64,000 nt of DNA, taken from the NCBI RefSeq assembly GCF_900167045.1, contig NZ_FUXJ01000004.1, positions 1 through 64,000 on the forward strand, in the 5' to 3' direction. Shown piece by piece: positions 1-7,251 of this stretch (positions are counted from its first letter, which is position 1; each line of letters starts with the position of its first letter). This DNA is from Legionella maceachernii. GTDB taxonomy: Bacteria > Pseudomonadota > Gammaproteobacteria > Legionellales > Legionellaceae. Made by a program: the position numbers and the translations under genes. The notes under the pieces were generated by a model that saw nothing but the letters and a program-made list of their open reading frames with translations, ran no database searches and was not told where the DNA came from.

Positions 1-1130
1 AGGTACTATTGCTGTTAAGCAATTTAATGCTGTTTCGCGAATCTTAGAATCTGGGTTATTGAGATTATTTATAACAAGATCAACAAACGTTGTTAGCGTT
101 TCTTTATCGAGAAATGGTGCTATTGTTGCTAAGCAATTTAATGCTGCTTGGTGAAGATTAGTTTCTTGATTATTAAGATTGGTTTTAACCGATCCCACAA
201 GCGTTGTTAGTGTTTCTTTATCCAGAAGCGGTACTATTGCTGCAAAGCATTTTAATGCGGCTTGGCGAACTCCTTCATGTTCGTCATGGAGTTTATTTTT
301 AACCGATTCCACAAGCGTTGTTAGCGTTTCTTTCTCTAAAACAGGTGCTATGGTGGCTAAGCAATATAATGCTGTATAGCGAATAATCCACTCTTGAACA
401 TTGAATTTGTTAGTAACGGATTCAACAACCGTTGCTAGCATTTCTTTTTCTAAACCAGGTGCCATGACGGGTAGGCAAATTAATGCGGCTTGGCAAACAT
501 TCCGATAAGGGTCATGAAGTTTGTTTTTAACTGATTCAACAAGTATTGCTAGCGTTTCTTTCTCTAAAGCAGGTGCTATAGCGGCTAAGCAAGTTAATGC
601 CTTTTCGCGAACCTCCGAATCTTGATTATTGAGATTATTTATAACAGGATCAATAAGCGTTGTTAGCGTTTCTTTATCGAAAACCGGTGCTATAGTTACA
701 AAGTCATCTAATGCTACTAGGCGAGTATTAGGATTATTAAGATTAATTTTTAAACGCTCAGCAAGCGTTGCTAGCGTTCCTTTCTCTAAAACGGGCGCTA
801 TGGTAACTAAGCAATTTAATGCGACTTGGCGAACACCCCAATCATTGTCATGGAGTTTGTTTTTAACAGGCTCAACAAGCGTTGCTAGCGTTTCTTTCGC
901 TAAAACGGGTGCTAGGAGGGCTAAGCAAGTCAATGCAGCTTGGCGAACACCCCAATCATTGTCATTAAGTTTGTTTTTAACAGGCTCAAAAAGCGTAATT
1001 AGCGTTTCTTTCTCTAAAGCAGGGGCTAGCTCTGTTAGACAATTTAATGCTGCTTGGCAAGCCTTCGGATCTTGATCATGAAGTTTGGATACTATCTCTG
1101 TAATATCTAACGAAACGTGCCGAATCATGC
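1..1130 (-). repeat. Tandem 114-bp coding repeats (HEAT array)
   Basis: A conserved block (around TTAAATTGCTTAGC on the minus strand) recurs at 17, 131, 245, 359, 473, 587, 701, 809, 923 and 1037. All steps are 114 bp except one of 108 bp, which removes two residues. Adjacent copies near 840 and 950 are almost identical, so the array has expanded recently by duplication. Confidence 0.9.
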
Positions 1131-1452
1131 CAAGGAGTTTTAACCCTCGCAATCGCTTGGATAAGCTTAATTGAGGGTTTTTCATCTTCTCAGCAAATTG
1201 TTTTGCTAAGGTATGCAAATAGTTGTCATCGCCGTTGCAAATCGAGCGCGCGTTGGCGAGTATTGTTAATAGCTTGATTTGGCTTGAATAAAATTCGACA
1301 CCATCCTTTGCAAATAAGACAGTTTCTACTGCCCTTTGTTGCGCTTTTCTACCCGTGTGCCAGGCGCTTAAAAGGTCTTTAAGTCCTAGATAGGAATAAA
1401 TGTGTACTAAAGCTTCTTGAGGTAATGGTGAAAAAAAATCAGTGTTTGTCAT
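1..1452 (-). CDS. F-box plus HEAT-repeat protein, partial (C-terminus outside window); candidate Dot/Icm effector
   Basis: The gene starts at ATG 1452 and is open for 484 codons to the window edge, so its C-terminus is missing. Residues about 5-48 fit an F-box (LPQEALVHIYSYL, then KDLL), the module that docks proteins onto host SKP1/cullin ubiquitin ligases. After a helical linker, from about residue 110, come ten near-identical repeats of 38 residues (one of 36) with a core like VRQAALNCLA-IAP-L-KETL, typical of HEAT/armadillo solenoids. No signal peptide or membrane segment is seen. It lies 56 bp downstream of the LRR gene on the same strand. An F-box in a bacterium suggests an injected protein; this is inference from Legionella effector biology. 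The fold assignment is good, the F-box fairly good. Confidence 0.8.
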   Translation of the reverse strand, partial: MTNTDFFSPLPQEALVHIYSYLGLKDLLSAWHTGRKAQQRAVETVLFAKDGVEFYSSQIKLLTILANARSICNGDDNYLHTLAKQFAEKMKNPQLSLSKRLRGLKLLGMIRHVSLDITEIVSKLHDQDPKACQAALNCLTELAPALEKETLITLFEPVKNKLNDNDWGVRQAALTCLALLAPVLAKETLATLVEPVKNKLHDNDWGVRQVALNCLVTIAPVLEKGTLATLAERLKINLNNPNTRLVALDDFVTIAPVFDKETLTTLIDPVINNLNNQDSEVREKALTCLAAIAPALEKETLAILVESVKNKLHDPYRNVCQAALICLPVMAPGLEKEMLATVVESVTNKFNVQEWIIRYTALYCLATIAPVLEKETLTTLVESVKNKLHDEHEGVRQAALKCFAAIVPLLDKETLTTLVGSVKTNLNNQETNLHQAALNCLATIAPFLDKETLTTFVDLVINNLNNPDSKIRETALNCLTAIVP

Positions 1453-1508
1453 GCAGCAGTACCTTTTAAGTCGATTACATTAGACGATTTTCAATAACAC
1501 GCGGTCCC

Positions 1509-3014
1509 TTATCCTTGTGATGAAGAATAGGGAGTCGATTCCTTGTTCGCACTTTCATCACGCGTGTTATGAGGTAACTGCCATTCGACTATAAACGAAT
1601 ACACTGTTTCAGAGAGCTTAATTTTCTTTGACGGTGGTTCACTGACCTTTGCCTCTGTTTGGTCTTGTATTTCAAGAACCAACAGATCATTTGCCACGAT
1701 TTCAATGCCTGGATGCTCTGCACGAAATTTTGTTACAGCCTCGCTGGTCACTTTAGTGTTAGATACATTGACCGTTTTTAATTTGCTGAGAGTGGCCAAC
1801 GTTTTAAAAACGTCGTTATCAATTTGAGTGTTTTGTAAATCCAAATGCTCAAGATTTTCATTGCCTTTTAGATGACCTATACCATCACTCGTTATTTTAG
1901 TTCTAGCCACGTTTAACTGTCTTAGTTTAGGCATCGTTGTTAATGTTTTCAGGGCTTCATCTTCAATTTTAGTTTTCTGTAAATGAAATTCTTCGATAGT
2001 CGCATGATTGGTAAAACAAAGCAGACCAGTACTAGTAACTCTCGTGTAGGATAAATTTAATTGCCTTAATTTAGGCAGGGTTGCTAATACTTTGAGGGCT
2101 TCATCTTCAATTTCAGTCTGTTGTAAATGGAATTCTTCAATAGTGGCATTATTTTTAAAATAAAGCAGACCAGTACTATTAACTCCCGTGTAAGATAAAT
2201 TTAACTGCCTTAAATTCGGTAGGGTTGCTAGAATTTCTAGAGCTTGCAAGGGTTCACCCTCTATTTCGGTGTGATGTAGGTTTAATTCCTCAATCACACT
2301 GTTACCCTTTAAATAAAGAACTCCCTTATTGGTTACCCATGTGTTGGATATATTTAACTTTCTTAATTTAGCCATGGTTGAAAACACTGCGAGAGCTGGG
2401 TCTCCTATTTCAGTCTCTGATAAATTGATTTCCTCAAAAGTCTTATTTTTCCGAAGAAGAAGAATACCTGTATCAGTAATGCTCTCTTGATTACCTGACA
2501 TATCTAATCTTTTTAGAGATTTATTTCTCTTGGTCAAGGCGAGTAAGGTGGCATTACTAACATCAGTGCTCGCGAGGCTAAGTTCTTCAAGGACATTATT
2601 GTCAATAAATGATTTTGCATTTTCATCATTCAAATTACTGTTGTTATAAAGCTTTAAGGTTTTAATCGTCTTATTTGCTGCTAAGTCTTTTGCTGCTTCA
2701 TCGATACCATTATCGGACAAGTCCACATATTCTAAAGTGGTTGTGGTTGCTACGATGCGGGCTCCCTCGTTGCCCAAATCATTTAATGTGAGATCAAGTC
2801 CCTTAAGAGTAGGAAAGTGGACGAGTGCTCTAAGTCCATCACGGCGAACATTGTGCCCAGTTAAATTAATAAAATGAATGGATGGGTTTTTGGTTAGAAA
2901 AGAAATAAGGACATTTAATACATCATTATCATCAATGTCGTCGTCCATTTTCGACAAATCGAGTTCGTTACTTCCAGTGGTATAATAGGAGTTAATGATT
3001 TCTTCGGTTAACAT
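1509..3014 (-). CDS. Leucine-rich repeat protein, candidate effector
   Basis: A 501-residue protein made mainly of leucine-rich repeats, from about residue 40 to 440, with units such as LRQLNLSYTGV and IEEFHLQQTEIEDEAL. The repeats form a 48-residue double unit; two consecutive copies (144 bp apart around 2060 and 2200) are nearly identical. The C-terminal tail holds a basic PPSKKIKL stretch resembling a nuclear localisation signal, followed by a polar Ser-rich end. No signal peptide or membrane helix is present. LRR proteins bind other proteins, and in Legionella they are usually Dot/Icm substrates; the role here is inferred. It precedes the F-box/HEAT gene by 56 bp, so the two may be co-transcribed. 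Confidence 0.85.
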   Translation of the reverse strand: MLTEEIINSYYTTGSNELDLSKMDDDIDDNDVLNVLISFLTKNPSIHFINLTGHNVRRDGLRALVHFPTLKGLDLTLNDLGNEGARIVATTTTLEYVDLSDNGIDEAAKDLAANKTIKTLKLYNNSNLNDENAKSFIDNNVLEELSLASTDVSNATLLALTKRNKSLKRLDMSGNQESITDTGILLLRKNKTFEEINLSETEIGDPALAVFSTMAKLRKLNISNTWVTNKGVLYLKGNSVIEELNLHHTEIEGEPLQALEILATLPNLRQLNLSYTGVNSTGLLYFKNNATIEEFHLQQTEIEDEALKVLATLPKLRQLNLSYTRVTSTGLLCFTNHATIEEFHLQKTKIEDEALKTLTTMPKLRQLNVARTKITSDGIGHLKGNENLEHLDLQNTQIDNDVFKTLATLSKLKTVNVSNTKVTSEAVTKFRAEHPGIEIVANDLLVLEIQDQTEAKVSEPPSKKIKLSETVYSFIVEWQLPHNTRDESANKESTPYSSSQG

Positions 3015-3321
3015 AATTTGCCCTCTATTTACGATTAAATAGATTAGGCTTTAAAAATAAGGGGATAGCTTGATGATAGGTAATCGCCTTGAAAAAAGCC
3101 TAATGCTTCTATCATGGCGATGCACCCGTTTCGTAATGGAAACTTGAATTAGTATCAGTCCTCCTCATTAATCCATTGGGGAGAAGACACATCGCAGTTT
3201 TTGAAAATGTTAAATTATTTCTCAAAAGAGACGAAATTGTATCACATTTATTATGTTATGATCAAATCGAATCACCAAAGTTAACGGTTAGATTGACCTT
3301 GTGAATCACTATAATCGAAGC
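3015..3321. other. Intergenic region, no gene seen
   Basis: About 300 bp between the LRR gene start and the next leftward gene. It is AT-rich, must contain the LRR gene promoter, and shows no coding frame, tandem TTAA box or strong hairpin. Confidence 0.5.
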
Positions 3322-3975
3322 TTAGTGCCGGTTAAATCGGCTTTTTTCTAAATTTTGTATCCATTTCTCCCGATTTACTTGCCCCATATCCGCCTCTTTA
3401 ATGACGTAGTGAACAACGTAAAGCCCATCGTTGCCTTTGTTAACGATTTGTAATTCGTTTTGTTTAAAATTCTCAGGCGAGGCAATACGAAATTCGAAGA
3501 GCACTTGTTGGGGAGTTTCCCTAATGATGTTAACAACGGGTTGAAATCCGGAGTCTTTTAATTGTTTAAGAACAAAATCGGTATATTGTTTAGGGGTGAT
3601 AGTATTTTGAATTCCCGGAATAAATTGACTGGTGACGAGTTCATGCCATTGATTAAGGTTATTGCCAGCTGGGATATACTCGACAGTAGTAATTTCATCG
3701 GTTTTCTTGCCCCAAACCGCTTGCCAAGGGCGATTATCGAAAAAAATCGTTTGAGTTTCATAATCCTTTATTTTAGGGTCAACGACAGAAGACTGAGAAG
3801 TGGGTTCGTGCGTGCAGTAAAGTGAGTCCTTGTAGGTGTAGAACTCGACACATTCTGCTCTATTGTCATGTGTAACTTTGATTAATGATTGCGGATCAAC
3901 CGTAGCGTGTGCATGAGTAGCGATCGACAGGAGTGCAACCGGTGTAATTAATCCTAAAAATTTATTCATTATCAT
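3322..3975 (-). CDS. Exported protein of unknown function
   Basis: A 217-residue protein with an N-terminal signal peptide (hydrophobic LGLITPVALLSIA, likely cut after AHA near residue 24). The mature part is mixed alpha/beta with two cysteines close together (near residues 42 and 54) that could form a disulfide. I do not recognise the family. The start may be ATG 3975 or the in-frame ATG 3969; neither has a strong ribosome site. It stands alone, with gaps of about 280-300 bp on each side. Probably periplasmic or secreted. Confidence 0.7.
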   Translation of the reverse strand: MIMNKFLGLITPVALLSIATHAHATVDPQSLIKVTHDNRAECVEFYTYKDSLYCTHEPTSQSSVVDPKIKDYETQTIFFDNRPWQAVWGKKTDEITTVEYIPAGNNLNQWHELVTSQFIPGIQNTITPKQYTDFVLKQLKDSGFQPVVNIIRETPQQVLFEFRIASPENFKQNELQIVNKGNDGLYVVHYVIKEADMGQVNREKWIQNLEKSRFNRH

Positions 3976-4252
3976 TTCTTAAGCAGTTAATGGTGAATAA
4001 GTTCTAGAGTATCGGGATGTTGGTGAATAGTAAAGGTATGTGTTCAGGATAACCGCATCTTATTTCAGCACAAGAAGTCTTCATTTTGCCTACGCGCTGT
4101 GAAGTATACAGGCATCCCGGCGATCTTGAATAAGGTTCGAAGTGGATTGCGCGTATAAAGCGCAGAACATAGACCTCTTGACTGAATAATATTCGTTAGT
4201 TGTATGTTTATTGTCTTGGAATGGAGGAGTCAAATTTCAAGACAATAGCAGG

Positions 4253-5257
4253 TTAGAAACCCGAAAGAACGATTTTCCCTCGTGATTTACCAGATATAAG
4301 TAATTCATGCGCTTTGTTTAAATTAGCTGCATTGATAGCACCAAAGTGCTGATTGAGAGTCGTTTTAATCACGCCTTTATCCACGAGATCCGCTACTTGA
4401 GTTAATATTCGGTGCTGATTAATCATGTCATAAGTTTTATACATCGAGCGCGTAAACATCATTTCCCAGTGAATGGAAATGCTTTTCAACTTGAAAATCC
4501 TGAAATCAAGATGCTCAGGATCATCGATTAAGGCGAATTTGGCTTGCGGTTTAAGACAGTTGACTAATTCTTCTGCATGCTCGCCACTGTGCGTTAAGCT
4601 AATCACATAATCGACTTGACCAATGCCTAGTTTTTCCAGCTGTTCCAGCATCGGCTTGTTATGGTCAATGACATGATGCGCACCGTGTTCCTTAATCCAT
4701 TGTTGAGATTCTTCCCGTCCAGCGGTGCCAATAACGGTTAGCTCGGTTAGTTTACTTGCGAGTTGCACCAAAATGGAACCCACTCCGCCTGCAGCACCTG
4801 TAATGAGCAAGCTGCCTTTCTGATTCGCCGTGACATGTAATCGATCAAATAACAGTTCCCAGGCGGTAATAGCGGTTAACGGCAGGGCGGCAGCTTGTTC
4901 AAAAGACAGGCTTTTGGGTTTTAACCCCACAATGCGCTCATCAACCAGAGTAAATTCACTGTTACAGCCCGGACGTGTTTTATCGCCTGCAAACCAAACC
5001 TCATCACCTGGATTAAAAAGAATTACCCTGTCACCCACTTCTTTAACAATGCCTGACGCATCCCACCCCAGTATGCTATGTTGACCTTCTTCAAGCTGCA
5101 CTCGTCTGCGCGTTTTATAATCGACAGGATTTACCGCAATAGCCTTAATCTCTATTAATAAATCATGGCCAGTTGCTTTAGGTATGGGTAATTCGAGATC
5201 AACAAGCGGATTCATTTCTTCTTTAGATTTTGCTTTGATACAGCCAATTGCCTTCAT
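4253..5257 (-). CDS. Zinc-type alcohol dehydrogenase-like / quinone oxidoreductase family protein
   Basis: A 334-residue member of the medium-chain dehydrogenase/reductase superfamily. The N-terminal GroES-like domain contains VNPVDYKTRR and LGWDASGIVKEVG; the Rossmann domain has the nucleotide-binding motif TGAAGGVGSILVQLA near residue 155. The length matches NADPH-dependent quinone or enone reductases of the ZADH type. The cysteine cluster that binds structural zinc in true alcohol dehydrogenases is absent, so a zinc-independent NADPH reductase is more likely. Substrate cannot be told from sequence. It is monocistronic with no functionally linked neighbour. Confidence 0.85.
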   Translation of the reverse strand: MKAIGCIKAKSKEEMNPLVDLELPIPKATGHDLLIEIKAIAVNPVDYKTRRRVQLEEGQHSILGWDASGIVKEVGDRVILFNPGDEVWFAGDKTRPGCNSEFTLVDERIVGLKPKSLSFEQAAALPLTAITAWELLFDRLHVTANQKGSLLITGAAGGVGSILVQLASKLTELTVIGTAGREESQQWIKEHGAHHVIDHNKPMLEQLEKLGIGQVDYVISLTHSGEHAEELVNCLKPQAKFALIDDPEHLDFRIFKLKSISIHWEMMFTRSMYKTYDMINQHRILTQVADLVDKGVIKTTLNQHFGAINAANLNKAHELLISGKSRGKIVLSGF

Positions 5258-5399
5258 ACAATGTCCTTAAGTACTGAGTTCATTAAAGCCTAGCAACCCT
5301 AGGGTGTCCAATGCAAATCATTTAAGCAGTGGAAAGAGAAGTGCCCTGAAAAGAGATTACCTTATTAGAGATAGATTTAGCAAAGGATGTATTTAATTA

Positions 5400-5579
5400 A
5401 TGGGTGTAGTGTACGCTTTGGGCTTGGCCCAACCCATTCAATTCCCTATGCAGGGTAAAATGCGGGTAGTAGATAAAAAGAAAGGTATTGATGTTCAACC
5501 ATGAGATGCGCGCTTGCCTGATCTTGCAGAGTTGAAAAACAACGATGGAAGACTTGTAGTATACTTAGAAAAATAATCT
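5400..5579 (+). pseudogene. Possible short gene remnant interrupted by TGA
   Basis: In the 338 bp between the oxidoreductase and the chagasin gene, one frame reads as plausible protein from ATG 5400 (MGVVYALGLAQPIQF), through a TGA at 5502, to a further 24 codons ending LVVYLEK at TAA 5577. The continuity across the stop suggests a decayed gene. I cannot name the family, and chance is not excluded. The remainder of the gap shows nothing else. Confidence 0.3.
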
Positions 5580-5592
5580 AAGGTGGACCCTG

Positions 5593-5973
5593 GTGATGAA
5601 AACGATATTAGTAGGTTTATTGGTACTTTGGGGAAGCTTAGTGAATGCTGCTGCATCAGATCCGATGACCATTAACGTGAACCCCAAGCAATCGAAATTT
5701 CAGATTACCTTACCCTCTAATCCAACTACAGGTTACCAATGGACAGTGACCCAATATGACAAATCTTTTTTGCAACTCATCTCAAGCCAGTATATTGCAC
5801 CGCAATCCAACTTGATAGGAGCGGGTGGACAAATGTCCTTTACTTTTGAGTTAGTTGAGGGCAAATCTTACCCAGCAACCACTGCCATAAATTTAAAGTA
5901 CGCCAGACCTTGGGAACCTGAAAATGGGACTGCTAAAACAGTAACTGTTAATTTTCAGAGCACTAAACCCTGA
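5593..5973 (+). CDS. Chagasin-type cysteine protease inhibitor (MEROPS I42), exported
   Basis: A 126-residue protein with a signal peptide (residues 1-21, ending VNAAA). It carries the three chagasin binding-loop signatures: NPTTGYQW at 43-50, a Gly-rich GAGGQ loop near 77-81 and ARPWE near 106. This immunoglobulin-like family blocks papain-family (C1) cysteine proteases by inserting these loops into the active-site cleft. Either GTG 5593 or ATG 5596 could start; AAGGTGG at 5580-5586 serves both. The protein would act in the periplasm or outside the cell, perhaps against host or amoebal cathepsins (inference). It is followed by two more exported proteins on the same strand. Confidence 0.88.
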   Translation: MMKTILVGLLVLWGSLVNAAASDPMTINVNPKQSKFQITLPSNPTTGYQWTVTQYDKSFLQLISSQYIAPQSNLIGAGGQMSFTFELVEGKSYPATTAINLKYARPWEPENGTAKTVTVNFQSTKP

Positions 5974-6072
5974 TTTATTGTTTAATTTCATACAAATACT
6001 GCCGTTTTCCCATTGTTTTTAAAGCGCTGATCAGTTACTTTATTTGCTGAATTTTCTGATTAGGGATGATAA

Positions 6073-7200
6073 ATGAAACGGCTTTGTCTTAAGTCCGCTA
6101 CCTTTGCTCTAATGGCTTTATTCTTAACTCAGTCTTTCTCCCATGCAGTGACTTTCTATGGTTTAGAAAGTGTCGATCACTATCACGGCAAAACCAATGG
6201 CGCTTTCTTTATTCAATTAGGGAATTTTTCGGCTAAATTAAATGCCTACCATTTTCAGGAAAAAATGCAGGCGAAGATTGCTCAACCCATTAAAATTGAA
6301 CGAAGAGGGGGAAACTATGTCGTTATGGTCGGGCCTTTACGTTCGATAGCAGAAGTAAAGACCGTTGTTGCTCAGGCAAGGTCGAGAGTGGTGCGTAAGC
6401 CAATTTCCGAAACCCCCATCACTAAACGTGGGCAAAAAGGTTATGCATCACACAAAATAATACGACCAGAAAAAGAACCGCTGGAAAAAGAACCCGTTGA
6501 GCACTTTGCCTTAATCAATGAGAATTGGTATATCGGGGTTTTAGGCGGTGTCCAATGGAATGATATTACTCATAAAATAACCGTCAACAACGGTTCCAAT
6601 GCCCAGGCTCCTTACAACCAAGATACCTATCTTTCAGGTGTTCATGATCAGGCATTTGCAGGCGCTGCGGGAGGGTATCGTTGGGAGCTTAATAACAGTT
6701 GGATACCTGCGTTTGCCTTGGGATTACGCTATCACCGTGTGTTTGCTCGCGATGTGGGTAAATCTGTGCTTCAGTATTCGATGCCCGAATTTGGCAATTA
6801 TAACTACAGTTGGCAAATATACTCCGATGTTGCATTAGCCACTGCCAAGCTTAACTTTTTTCAATACAGGACATTCGCACCTTATTTAAGTGGAGGGTTT
6901 GGCGCTGCTTTTAACCGCGCTCGTGGTTACAGCGAAGCTTCCCTGCCAGGAGTGACTCCGCGGATTAGCCCCGCCTTTGCGGATAATTGGACTACACAAT
7001 TTGCATATAATTTGGGGGCAGGACTAGACGTTCAGTTTGGTAGTCGCATTATCGTTTCCTTAGGTTACGAATACCAAGATCTGGGCAGCGTATCCTCTGG
7101 AAGCGGCATGGGTACTTGGGCAGGGCAATCACTTAATCTAGGAAGTTATAAATCCAATGCTGCCATGTTAAGTGTGAGTTATTTATTAGGTGATCGGTAG
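6073..7200 (+). CDS. SPOR-domain plus outer-membrane beta-barrel fusion protein
   Basis: A 375-residue protein. Residues 1-25 form a signal peptide (ALMALFLTQSFSHA). Residues about 44-105 match a SPOR/Sel-like peptidoglycan-binding fold (FFIQLGNFS, then VVMVGPL). After a Lys/Glu-rich linker, residues about 150-375 have the alternating aromatic strands of an OmpW/opacity-type beta-barrel (WYIGVLGGVQ, GLRYHR, LGYEYQDLG) and end in an outer-membrane-type strand (SVSYLLGDR). The combination suggests a barrel that also touches denuded glycan strands of peptidoglycan. AGGGATGA before ATG 6073 is a good ribosome site. The thaumatin-like gene follows after 51 bp, so the two may be one operon. Confidence 0.8.
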   Translation: MKRLCLKSATFALMALFLTQSFSHAVTFYGLESVDHYHGKTNGAFFIQLGNFSAKLNAYHFQEKMQAKIAQPIKIERRGGNYVVMVGPLRSIAEVKTVVAQARSRVVRKPISETPITKRGQKGYASHKIIRPEKEPLEKEPVEHFALINENWYIGVLGGVQWNDITHKITVNNGSNAQAPYNQDTYLSGVHDQAFAGAAGGYRWELNNSWIPAFALGLRYHRVFARDVGKSVLQYSMPEFGNYNYSWQIYSDVALATAKLNFFQYRTFAPYLSGGFGAAFNRARGYSEASLPGVTPRISPAFADNWTTQFAYNLGAGLDVQFGSRIIVSLGYEYQDLGSVSSGSGMGTWAGQSLNLGSYKSNAAMLSVSYLLGDR

Positions 7201-7251
7201 TAGGGCCTCTTCTACTGAAGTTCCCTTTTTATAATCAGTTGGAGGGGTTGT

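Noticed and set aside
179-1075. Rightward open frames with repeated SVVSVS/SKTGA patterns
   Set aside because: They are mirror frames of the HEAT repeats on the minus strand; the regular 114-bp period makes such shadows.
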